Shown here piece after piece: positions 1 through 6,752 of a stretch of 34,988 bases of DNA. The DNA is from Burkholderiales bacterium (lineage in GTDB: Bacteria; Pseudomonadota; Gammaproteobacteria; Burkholderiales; Burkholderiaceae). The stretch is from contig JAMFSK010000175.1 in the NCBI GenBank assembly GCA_026225235.1, positions 1-34,988 on the forward strand, read 5' to 3'. Under the pieces are notes generated by a model. The model worked only from the letters and a program-made list of their open reading frames with translations, did not search any database and was not told the DNA's origin. Each line of letters opens with the position of its first letter. Within the stretch, counting starts at the first letter, position 1. The position numbers and the translations under genes were made by a program.

Positions 1-48
1 ACGCCGACGCCGTCGGCCAACCAATGCTTGCTCTTCGATAGTATCCAC
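1..48 (-). CDS. IS66-type accessory ORF (TnpA-like), first 16 codons only
   Basis: A GTG start at 48 reads leftward off the window as MDTIEEQALVGRRRRR. An AAGGTGG ribosome site lies a few bases upstream. A short acidic start followed by a GRRRRR basic run resembles the beginning of TnpA-type accessory proteins of IS66 elements, small helix-turn-helix proteins of the transposition machinery. I base this on memory of the family and only 16 residues are visible, so it is tentative. The gene would be transcribed away from the rest of the window, which puts the IS end at roughly 50-80. Confidence 0.4.
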   Translation of the reverse strand, partial: MDTIEEQALVGRRRRR

Positions 49-80
49 GTACCCACCTTTTTTTCGTGGACACGATACTC
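41..80. repeat. Imperfect inverted repeat at probable IS end
   Basis: AGTATCCACG (40-49) is followed, after a spacer ending in seven T residues, by CGTGGACAC and GATACT (about 66-79). The second arm reads AGTATCGTGTCCACG on the other strand, so the arms match except for a four-base insertion. This could be the terminal repeat of the element at the left edge, or a hairpin ahead of its first gene. The exact IS boundary cannot be fixed from one end. Confidence 0.35.
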
Positions 81-406
81 CCAACCTCGCTAGCGGCAAT
101 CAAGATGGGTTTGCCGGCCGCTTACGTTCAATATCACGGGCCAAATCGATATCGTGCACGCTCCCTCCTCTAAGCCAAGTAATGGCGACCCGACGACAGA
201 TGGAGTTGCCGGTCGAAAGAAGGCTACTGCGACTTGAATTGGCGAGCAAATTTCATGACTTGTGCGCGATTTGTTAGTCTCACTGTCGTCATCCTCGGAC
301 AGAATCGGATGTTTCTCCGAAAGGCGTCGAAGTATCGAAGGTATCGCCGGCAGTCCGCGGTTACGCCAGCAGCGGCGGCGCCCGACCATCGGATTGCCAG
401 ACCGTT
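81..406. other. Intergenic stretch with no convincing gene
   Basis: Reading frames of up to about 100 codons exist on both strands here. Their translations have no recognisable domain, membrane segment or good ribosome site, and they overlap one another. I see no RNA gene or clear terminator. It may be the scar between an insertion sequence and the first chromosomal gene. Confidence 0.5.
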
Positions 407-706
407 CTATGGGCGAGTTGCCTTATGCTTGAGCCAGGCAACGGCGAACAGAATTACGCTGATTCCAGTGAGAAGGACACCTGCGACGAGGCAAATCGGG
501 GTGAGCGCCGGCAAATAGTCTCCACTCTTGTCGCTCATGAAGGACCACGCTGCTGCATCGAGCATCAGCCCACAGAATCCGCTGGCAGTTGCGAGTTCCA
601 GACCGCCGGACTTGGTCGGAAGTTTTCGGGGCAAGTCAGGCAGCGGCTCCCACCTCGGGGGCACGGTGGGTGTGCGGGGTTTGTCGTCGGCAGATTCTGA
701 TGGCAT
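407..706 (-). CDS. Small two-helix membrane protein of unknown function
   Basis: This 99-residue protein has a polar, proline-rich N-terminus (about 1-33) followed by two hydrophobic segments at about 36-57 and 66-93. The second is long and typical of an inner-membrane helix. The short basic C-terminal tail (LKHKATRP) suggests a cytoplasmic end. I recognise no family. The ATG at 706 has no strong ribosome site and the flanks hold no partner gene, so coding status rests on the amphipathic layout. A spurious frame is possible. Confidence 0.45.
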   Translation of the reverse strand: MPSESADDKPRTPTVPPRWEPLPDLPRKLPTKSGGLELATASGFCGLMLDAAAWSFMSDKSGDYLPALTPICLVAGVLLTGISVILFAVAWLKHKATRP

Positions 707-887
707 GGCGAGTTAGGTCGAATAGGACGCCAGTTTAAGTCCCGGCGCTCTTTTCTGCCCGCTACCACCCATGCTTTGTCCTGTGGCGGCAGTTGACGGT
801 AGCGTTAGGAAGAGGTGCCAGGATGTAGCCGTGTCCGCCGACTTCCGGCGTGAAGGCACTAACGTCCTCTCTCAGTACCCACAGCAT

Positions 888-1625
888 TCAAGCGTTCGCA
901 CCGCCGTCGACTGTCAACGCGGTTCCCGTGATGTATTGAGCTTTCGGGCTTGCCAAAAACGTCACGGCGTTCGCGATGTCCTCTCCCGTGCCAAAATTCC
1001 CTGACGCGATGAATTGCTTCAACATGACGGAGGCTGGGCCGTCGGCAGGATTCATGTCAGTGTCGATTGAGCCAGGGTGCACGACATTAACCGTAATGGC
1101 ACGCGGGCTCAGTTCTCTAGCCAGCCCTTTGGTGAACGCGATCAATGCGGATTTCGACATTGCGTAGACGGAAAGACCCGGCGCCGGCACTCGATCCGCA
1201 AAGTAGCTGCCGATGTTAATGATGCGACCGCCCTGGCTAAGATGAAAAATGGCGGCCTTACTCGCGACGATCGGCGCGCGTACATTTACATTGAGTAGCG
1301 CGTCGATGTCCTCCAGTGAGAGCTCCGTGAGTTCGGAATATCGCAATATCCCTGCGTTGTTGACGAGGATGTCCAGGCCACCCAGGAAGCCCGCTGCTTT
1401 TTCGACCGACTCCTGGACGGCGGTGACGTCCGCGCTGTTGGCTTGGATCGCTATGGCGCGACGCCCTAGCGCTTGTATGTCGCCGACAATTTCAGCCGCC
1501 CGATCCGCGGACTTCTCATAGGTGATGGCAACATCTGCTCCTTCGGTGGCAAACGCCTTGGCGATCGCTGCCCCTATACCTCTGCTGCCGCCCGTGACCA
1601 AGACGCGTTTCTGTGTCAATGACAT
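888..1625 (-). CDS. SDR-family NAD(P)-dependent oxidoreductase (3-oxoacyl-ACP reductase type)
   Basis: This is a classical short-chain dehydrogenase/reductase of 245 residues, cytoplasmic, that would reduce a carbonyl or oxidise an alcohol with NAD(P)H. Visible motifs are TGGSRGIG (residues 11-18) for the Rossmann cofactor loop, NNAG (89-92), catalytic Ser140, and YAMSK with Tyr154 and Lys158. The C-terminus ends in ITGTALTVDGG, as is usual for FabG-like enzymes. I chose the ATG at 1625 because the cofactor motif then sits about ten residues in; an upstream TTG/ATG extension would add a non-homologous tail. It is divergent from a TetR regulator, which probably controls it. The substrate cannot be read from sequence. 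Confidence 0.9.
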   Translation of the reverse strand: MSLTQKRVLVTGGSRGIGAAIAKAFATEGADVAITYEKSADRAAEIVGDIQALGRRAIAIQANSADVTAVQESVEKAAGFLGGLDILVNNAGILRYSELTELSLEDIDALLNVNVRAPIVASKAAIFHLSQGGRIINIGSYFADRVPAPGLSVYAMSKSALIAFTKGLARELSPRAITVNVVHPGSIDTDMNPADGPASVMLKQFIASGNFGTGEDIANAVTFLASPKAQYITGTALTVDGGANA

Positions 1626-1644
1626 ATGATCTCGATTTCTGTGG

Positions 1645-1710
1645 TGTTCGATACACAAATCATCGGCTGATTGAGATCAGGCGTCAATTGAATTATTGTA
1701 TCGTTCAACA
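1645..1710. promoter_or_regulatory. Divergent SDR/TetR promoter region with inverted half-sites
   Basis: The 100-base gap between the two divergent genes holds TGTTCGATACA (1645-1655) and TGTATCGTTCAACA (1697-1710). The second reads TGTTGAACGATACA on the other strand, so the two are inverted copies of one half-site differing by a three-base insertion. Each lies next to the start of one gene. TetR regulators usually bind such palindromic sites in the shared promoter, so this is a plausible operator pair. Binding is inferred. Confidence 0.4.
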
Positions 1711-1725
1711 CAGAAAGGGATGGCG

Positions 1726-2322
1726 ATGACAATTCTTGGGCGGCCGAGGGGGTTTGATCGTGATGCCGCGCTGCAAACCGCCATGTTGGTCTTTTGGCGC
1801 AAAGGCTACTCGGAGACGTCGATAAACGACCTTTGCGATGCCATGGGAATTCGCTCGCCGAGCCTTTACGCGGCTTTCGGCAGCAAAGAGAGCTTGTATA
1901 TAGAAAGCTTGGAGCACTACAACAAGACCGTTCGTCCGCTCGTCTGGGGTCGCCTTGGCGACGACGCTCCGGTGCGCGACTGCATGGAGCAGTTTCTGCT
2001 GGCAGCGGCGAGCATCCTTCCCGGTTACGCTGACGCGCCGCGGGGCTGTATGGCGACTTTGGCGGCTATCGTCGACGATAGTCCGGGCGACCTACCAGAA
2101 GCGATCAAGAGCGCAAGGCTCGACGGTTTAGATCTGTTGAGGCTGCGTCTGGAAGCTGCGGTGACAGAAGGTGAGTTACCGCGGTCGACGAATGTCGATC
2201 GTTTGAGCCGTTTTTATCTAAGCGTCTTTCAGGGCATGGCCATCCAGGCGCGTGATGGCGCGACGCAGGCCGACTTGGAGGGCATGGCAGAAGCAGCGAT
2301 GTGCGCGTGGCCCGGTGACTGA
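1726..2322 (+). CDS. TetR/AcrR-family transcriptional regulator
   Basis: This one-component repressor has about 198 residues. The N-terminal DNA-binding domain shows the TetR pattern: RGFDRDAALQTAMLVFWRKGY, then SINDLCDAMGI, then SPSLYAAFGSKESLY, the recognition helix. The remainder is a helical ligand/dimerisation domain. I placed the start at 1726 because GAAAGGG lies about eight bases upstream; an ATG at 1720 is too close to it, and a TTG at 1696 would also be in frame. The divergent SDR at 1625 is the natural target, in the common pattern of a TetR repressor relieved by the substrate of its neighbour. The ligand is unknown. Confidence 0.9.
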   Translation: MTILGRPRGFDRDAALQTAMLVFWRKGYSETSINDLCDAMGIRSPSLYAAFGSKESLYIESLEHYNKTVRPLVWGRLGDDAPVRDCMEQFLLAAASILPGYADAPRGCMATLAAIVDDSPGDLPEAIKSARLDGLDLLRLRLEAAVTEGELPRSTNVDRLSRFYLSVFQGMAIQARDGATQADLEGMAEAAMCAWPGD

Positions 2323-2364
2323 AGAATCAAATCGACTGTGTGGATGTCACGCATAAGATTTCGC

Positions 2365-2384
2365 GATGGGCATTCCAGCCCATC
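2365..2384. terminator. Hairpin between convergent genes
   Basis: GATGGGC (2365-2371) and GCCCATC (2378-2384) form a perfect seven-pair stem with a six-base loop, midway between the convergent TetR gene (ends 2322) and the second SDR (ends 2403). No T-tract follows, so if it terminates transcription it is not a canonical intrinsic terminator. Confidence 0.35.
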
Positions 2385-2402
2385 AGGATGAGCGATCTCC
2401 GG

Positions 2403-3176
2403 TTAGATACGTCCAGCGGTCACACCGCCGTCGACGGGCAACACAGTGCCAGTGATCCACGACGCATGCTCGGACGCGAGGAACAACATGGCTTCGGCTA
2501 CGTCCGCGGGTTGGCCATTTCTGCCGAGTGGATGAAAGGCGTTAAATGAGGGCAGTGTTTCCTTCACCTGTTCGTCGCTCATGAAGGTGTTGTAGACCGG
2601 CGTTTCGACGACGGCCGGCGCTACCGTGTTGATCCGGATGTTCAGCGGCGCGAGTTCAAGGGCGAGGTTGCGTGTCAACGCATGCACGCCTGCGTTTGCC
2701 ACCGAATACGCGGCTGACGGGGTCGCGCCGATTGCCTGCAATGCCCATAGCGAGCCGGTTTGCACAATGGCGCCTGAGCCACGCAGTTTCATCGCGCGTG
2801 CCGCCGCCTGTGCCATGAAAAACTTGCCCTTCAGAATCGTATCGAGGAACCAGTCGTATTCCTTTTCGTCGACTTCGAGAAAGGGCTTGGGATGAAACAC
2901 GCCCGCGTTGTTGATCAGAATGTCGACGCCGCCGAACGCTTGCGTAGCGAGATCCACCAGCGCCGTTGCAGTCGCTGGCTTGGCGATATCCCCGGCGAAC
3001 GGACGTACCTTTGTGCCGCTTGGGTCGATGTCCTTTGCCGCCTGTGCAAGTTTGGCCGCATCGCGTCCACCGATCACGACGGAGGCGCCTGCAGCGACAA
3101 GCCGCTTTGCCACTTCTTTGCCGATGCCCGATCCACCCCCGGTCACGATCGCGACCTTTGAAGGAAAACTATGCAT
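2403..3176 (-). CDS. SDR-family oxidoreductase with Asn in place of the catalytic Lys
   Basis: This 257-residue short-chain dehydrogenase has an intact cofactor region, VTGGGSGIG (11-19), and the NNAG motif (89-92). Ser142 and Tyr157 of the active site are present, but the YxxxK motif reads Y-S-V-A-N, with Asn161 encoded by AAC. The Lys normally lowers the Tyr pKa and holds the nicotinamide ribose, so activity may be weak, altered or lost. The C-terminus ITGTVLPVDGG is normal. The start at 3176 puts the cofactor motif in the usual place; an in-frame ATG at 3218 lacks a ribosome site. It is divergent from a GcvA-like LysR regulator at 3367, which may control it. Confidence 0.88.
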   Translation of the reverse strand: MHSFPSKVAIVTGGGSGIGKEVAKRLVAAGASVVIGGRDAAKLAQAAKDIDPSGTKVRPFAGDIAKPATATALVDLATQAFGGVDILINNAGVFHPKPFLEVDEKEYDWFLDTILKGKFFMAQAAARAMKLRGSGAIVQTGSLWALQAIGATPSAAYSVANAGVHALTRNLALELAPLNIRINTVAPAVVETPVYNTFMSDEQVKETLPSFNAFHPLGRNGQPADVAEAMLFLASEHASWITGTVLPVDGGVTAGRI

Positions 3177-3220
3177 ATTGATCACCCGTTCCGAAGACTG
3201 ACTGTTCCCCGCGTACATGC

Positions 3221-3280
3221 GAGGATGGGAAGCCGAGGTGAGTTAATGGCCTATTTTTAGGCTGTTATCTCGGTATCCTC
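3221..3280. promoter_or_regulatory. Nested inverted repeats in the SDR/LysR divergent region
   Basis: Three roughly concentric inverted repeats lie between the divergent genes. They are GAGGAT (3221-3226) with ATCCTC (3275-3280), CCGAG (3233-3237) with CTCGG (3269-3273), and GCCTA (3249-3253) with TAGGC (3258-3262) around a TTTT loop. As DNA this could be a multi-part LysR operator; as RNA it would fold into a long interrupted hairpin ahead of either gene. Confidence 0.45.
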
Positions 3281-3366
3281 AGCGCGTGACCACAAGTCTG
3301 GGTCCGGTGCGGGATCTCGACAAATCAGTTAATCTTGATAGACGATAAAGAAAATATTTCTCGCAC

Positions 3367-4344
3367 ATGAAATCTCCGGTTCACTTAAACGCACTCCGGG
3401 CATTCGAGGCGAGTGCACGACATCAAAGTTTTTCGGCGGCTGCATCCGAACTGCACGTCACCTCGGCGGCAGTGGGACAATTGGTGCGTGGGCTCGAGAA
3501 ATGGCTGGGCACGGCGCTTTTTTACCGCGCCCAGAGTGGTGCCACTCGGCTCATCCCGACCGAGGTTGCCGACCGGGCCTTGCCTGAGATCCGCGCTGGT
3601 TTAGATCGGCTAAGTGCTGGGCTTGGCCGCCTTCAGGAAGGCGCGACGCGCGGTTTGCTGACTGTCACGGTGAGCCCGGCGTTCGCGGCCAAATGGCTGC
3701 TTCCGCGCATCGATGATTTCCAGCAAACCTATCCGGACACGGATCTTCGTCTGGACACGAGCCTCAAACCGCTGGACTTCGCTGCACAAGGTATCGATAT
3801 CGGAGTACGGTATGGCGCCGGCGTTTGGCCGGGACTCATGGCGGAGAAATTATTCGATGAGCAAATCTATCCGGTCTGTTCGCCTTCGTTCCGGCGCAAG
3901 AATGGCGGCCTGCGCAAACCGTCTAGTCTGAAAGGCCGAACGCTGATCCACGATCTATCGATGGAAAGCAACGTCGGCTTTCCAACGTGGGCCACCTGGC
4001 TCGCAGAGATGGGTGTGGAGGGTGTCGAGACAAGTCGCGGCTTGCGCATTAACAATTCAGCCGCCGTGTTGCAGGCGGCGATTGACGGACACGGGGTCGC
4101 CCTGGGGCGCAGCGTGATGGCGCATGATGACCTGGCGGCCGGCCGACTTGTGCGCTTGTTTAGCGACACCCACCATCCCTCACAGCTTGCGTACTACCTG
4201 GTTTACCGTGCTGAAACGGCGGAGGCACCGCGTTTGGCCACGTTTCGCGCATGGATGCGAGCCGAATCGCTGAAGGTGCAGCCCGGCCCGAGAGGTATTG
4301 AAGAATCCTCCAAGCGGAGGGTGCGTTCACGCAACGGGAACTGA
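3367..4344 (+). CDS. LysR-family transcriptional regulator, GcvA-like
   Basis: This 325-residue regulator has an N-terminal winged helix-turn-helix. HLNALRAFEASARHQSFSAA starts at about residue 6 and SELHVTSAAVGQLVRGLEK is the recognition region. A periplasmic-binding-protein-like effector domain spans about 90-300. Wording such as LNALRAFEA and RLIPTEVADRALPEIRAGLDRL is typical of the GcvA subgroup. A basic tail of about 20 residues (SSKRRVRSRNGN) extends past the usual end. The gene is divergent from the SDR at 3176, the standard arrangement for a LysR regulator and its target. The effector is unknown. Confidence 0.92.
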   Translation: MKSPVHLNALRAFEASARHQSFSAAASELHVTSAAVGQLVRGLEKWLGTALFYRAQSGATRLIPTEVADRALPEIRAGLDRLSAGLGRLQEGATRGLLTVTVSPAFAAKWLLPRIDDFQQTYPDTDLRLDTSLKPLDFAAQGIDIGVRYGAGVWPGLMAEKLFDEQIYPVCSPSFRRKNGGLRKPSSLKGRTLIHDLSMESNVGFPTWATWLAEMGVEGVETSRGLRINNSAAVLQAAIDGHGVALGRSVMAHDDLAAGRLVRLFSDTHHPSQLAYYLVYRAETAEAPRLATFRAWMRAESLKVQPGPRGIEESSKRRVRSRNGN

Positions 4345-4574
4345 CGCCAATCGTCAGTCACCTTTTGCTGCGAGATAGCTACGTGCGCCTGCGGGACGCG
4401 TAGTAAAGCGAAATCATTCCCGCGTCGGCGTACCGGTTCGGTAGAAGCCGGACCTAGGAGTCTGGTACATATCCCGACTGCCACCGATGGATACTTTTGG
4501 CTCGGGCTGGCAACATCGTGGTGATCTCTAAATCAAGTTGGGTCTCGTGCGGGTCCCACACTTCAGGAGAATGC

Positions 4575-4949
4575 ATGTTCGATCACGTCAAGTTTGGAGT
4601 CAGCGACTATGCAGCGGGCAAAGGGTTCTTCCTCAAGGCACTCGAACCGATCGGCGTAGCTATTGCCTCGGAGGGGTCGCCAACCTATGGTGTCGAGCTT
4701 AGTCCACCGGGTAAAGCGTCATTGTGTCTCTACCAAACCGACGAGAAACCAGCGCATCTTCACTTGGCGTTCACGGCTGAGAATCGCCAGCAAGTCGACG
4801 CGTTCTACCGCGCGGCTCTGGAGGCGGGCGGCAAAGACAATGTTGCGCCGGGTCTACGCCCGCACTACCACGCGAACTACTATGCGGCTTTTGTTATTGG
4901 TCCGGACGGACATAACATCGAAGTAGTTTGCCACCAACTCGAGGCCTAG
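4575..4949 (+). CDS. VOC-superfamily (glyoxalase-fold) protein
   Basis: This 124-residue protein has the beta-alpha-beta-beta-beta layout of vicinal-oxygen-chelate proteins: MFDHVKFGVSDYAAGKGFF at the start, a central HLHLAFTAENRQQVDAFYRAAL, and NYYAAFVIGPDGHNIEVVCH at the end. Possible metal ligands are His4, the His of HLHL and the Glu of HNIEVV. Close relatives are small glyoxalase/bleomycin-resistance-like proteins of unknown substrate. The start at 4575 is supported by AGGAG at 4565-4569. It may be co-expressed with the SDR that follows, though 212 bases separate them. I cannot assign a reaction. Confidence 0.85.
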   Translation: MFDHVKFGVSDYAAGKGFFLKALEPIGVAIASEGSPTYGVELSPPGKASLCLYQTDEKPAHLHLAFTAENRQQVDAFYRAALEAGGKDNVAPGLRPHYHANYYAAFVIGPDGHNIEVVCHQLEA

Positions 4950-5161
4950 TCCCGGCCATCGAGCGGACGTCTGCGTGCTTGAGTCGAAAGAGTTTTTCTA
5001 ACTCGGGTCGGGACTTAATCTGCTTTGTGTTTGCATTCCACGATAGCTATTCTCGTGTCTGTCTGTGTCGAGGTGCATCGGCCAAAGTGCCGACGAGCGG
5101 CCGGCATTTAGTCGCTCCCAGCCCCAAATGATTGTCCTGCCATCCCATGAAGGTTCGCCAA

Positions 5162-5923
5162 ATGGATACCGTCCCGCAAGCGCCGCTAATTCTGATAACC
5201 GGTGGAGGTCGTGGCGTAGGCGCGGCGACTGCGCGACTCGCTGCCGCACAAGGTTACGATGTAGCGATAAGCTTCGTCTCCGACGAATCGGCCGCCCTGG
5301 CCGTGGCGGCCGATGTAGAAGCTGTCGGGCGCCGAGCCTTACCCGTGCGGGCGGATAGCGCGGATCCTGCGCAGGTCGTACAGCTATTCGCCGCGATTGA
5401 CCGGGAGTTCGGTCGGATCGATGTACTGGTGAATAACGCCGCGATCATTGCGAAGCAGTCTCGGCTAGAGGATCTCGGATTCGAGCGGATGGCGCGTATC
5501 TTCGCGGTCAACTCGATAGGTCCTATCCTCTGTGCACAGCAGGCCGTGAAGCGGATGTCGCGTCGTTACAATGGTCGAGGCGGTGTCGTCATCAACATCT
5601 CATCGGCTTCGGCCCGGCTCGGTAGTCCAAACGAATATGTCGACTACGCCGCGTCGAAGGGCGCCGTTGAAACCTTTACTACCGGCTTCGCCAAGGAAGT
5701 CGCGCGGGATGGAATACGGGTCAACTGCATTCGTCCCGGGCACATCTACACGGACATGCACGCCAGCGGCGGAGAGCCGGGACGGGTGGATCGCGTCAAG
5801 GACTCGATCCCCATGGGAAGAGGCGGTCAGCCGGAAGAGGTTGCACGGGCAATCCTGTGGCTAGCAAGCGCTCAGGCTTCCTTCATCACCGGCACGTTCC
5901 TCGATGTCACCGGCGGCAAGTGA
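5162..5923 (+). CDS. SDR-family NAD(P)-dependent oxidoreductase
   Basis: This is a complete 253-residue short-chain dehydrogenase. ITGGGRGVG (12-20) binds the cofactor, NNAA (91-94) replaces the usual NNAG, and the active site shows NISSAS (145-150) and YAASK with Tyr162 and Lys166. The end, ITGTFLDVTGGK, is typical. I chose the ATG at 5162, which follows GAAGG by about eight bases; the ATG at 5147 and TTG at 5132 lack a ribosome site. GRRALPVRADSADPAQVVQLFAAID-type wording is usual for the glucose/sugar dehydrogenase-like branch, but I would not assign a substrate. It is convergent with the acetyltransferase at 6478. Confidence 0.9.
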   Translation: MDTVPQAPLILITGGGRGVGAATARLAAAQGYDVAISFVSDESAALAVAADVEAVGRRALPVRADSADPAQVVQLFAAIDREFGRIDVLVNNAAIIAKQSRLEDLGFERMARIFAVNSIGPILCAQQAVKRMSRRYNGRGGVVINISSASARLGSPNEYVDYAASKGAVETFTTGFAKEVARDGIRVNCIRPGHIYTDMHASGGEPGRVDRVKDSIPMGRGGQPEEVARAILWLASAQASFITGTFLDVTGGK

Positions 5924-6025
5924 GCGATACTCGCGACTTAAGCGCAAATGACCCGGGCGGCTGTGTCGTCATCAGGTGCTCGGGGTCAAGGGGTCGTGCC
6001 ATAGTTCTGGCCGCTCGCGGCTGGC

Positions 6026-6478
6026 TTATCCCTTCGGCCGACTCGACCCATACCTGAGGTGGATCAGTGGATAAGGCCGCCCTTGTCCATCGAGTTCGGA
6101 TCGGCCGCACCGTTCAAATGCCAGCTTTTCGTAGAAACCAATTGCCAGAGTGTTCTGTTCGTTCACGTCGGTTGTAAGCTCGGGATGACGCCTGATTGCG
6201 TCTTCCACGAGAATACGGCCGATGCCCCAGCCATGACACGCTGGATCAACGAACAAGGCTTCCATGTGCGCGTTGTCGATCAGCATGAAGGCGAGTGGAG
6301 AATTGGCTTCGTCCACGGCCAGATCGAACGTAACGTGTGGGATGAATGAGGCCACTTCGAGTTCGATATCGCGGCGATCTTCGCTTGTGACAAAATGATG
6401 GGTCGCCTCTACAGCGTCTCGCCAGATCTGCAAGATTCGCGGATTGTCTTCAGGTTTGGAAATTCGGATTCGTGCCAT
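6026..6478 (-). CDS. yjaB: GNAT-family N-acetyltransferase, YjaB-like
   Basis: This 150-residue GNAT enzyme would transfer an acetyl group from acetyl-CoA to an amine. It follows Escherichia coli YjaB over most of its length as I recall it: IWRDAVEATHHFVTSEDR near the start, FMLIDNAHMEALFVDPACHGWGIGR with the acetyl-CoA loop (motif A), and ELTTDVNEQNTLAIGFYEKLAF followed by GRPYPLIHLRY. The start at 6478 (MARIRISK) matches the family start; the frame continues upstream to 6661 but that extension is unlike the family. The natural substrate of YjaB proteins is uncertain. The gene stands alone between a convergent SDR and a divergent protease. Confidence 0.88.
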   Translation of the reverse strand: MARIRISKPEDNPRILQIWRDAVEATHHFVTSEDRRDIELEVASFIPHVTFDLAVDEANSPLAFMLIDNAHMEALFVDPACHGWGIGRILVEDAIRRHPELTTDVNEQNTLAIGFYEKLAFERCGRSELDGQGRPYPLIHLRYGSSRPKG

Positions 6479-6604
6479 GATTGGTTTGCCGTTATTTGTG
6501 CGACGATCAGGTCCGGGCGAATTGCGCAGGTCGATCGAAGTCCCTTGCCAGTCGAGTGTATTTTGGCTGAGTTGCTCGCCATCGTCTCTCCACTTCGTCG
6601 CAAA

Positions 6605-6662
6605 AGTAGAAACTTTTTTCCCGCGATTTTCCATTTTCAAGACCCAATCGGTGTCGCACACT
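6605..6662. repeat. 58-base degenerate element, copy A
   Basis: This stretch aligns without gaps to 10493-10550, with about 39 of 60 positions equal over the aligned block. Shared parts are AGTAGAA, CTTTTT, ATTTTC, ATTTT and GCACACT. Here it lies between the acetyltransferase (minus) and the aspartyl protease (plus). The AT-rich core and its place between divergent genes suggest a regulatory element or degraded repeat. Confidence 0.5.
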
Positions 6663-6752
6663 CCAACGGTCTTGTCGCCGATGGGCTCTTAGTCGGTGGT
6701 TTTTAGAATCGGCATATCGCTGGTGCCTATTCAGTTCCTTTGTTTCTTCTCA

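Noticed and set aside
234..518. Possible 94-residue protein on the plus strand
   Set aside because: It overlaps a better minus-strand candidate, has no domain or ribosome site and has an atypical basic composition.
6479..6661. N-terminal extension of the acetyltransferase, coding similarity with a frame at 10388-10627
   Set aside because: Translations of the two 58-base copies share an LK-EN-K-ST pattern, but the extension is absent from the YjaB family and the similarity is best explained by the shared DNA element.
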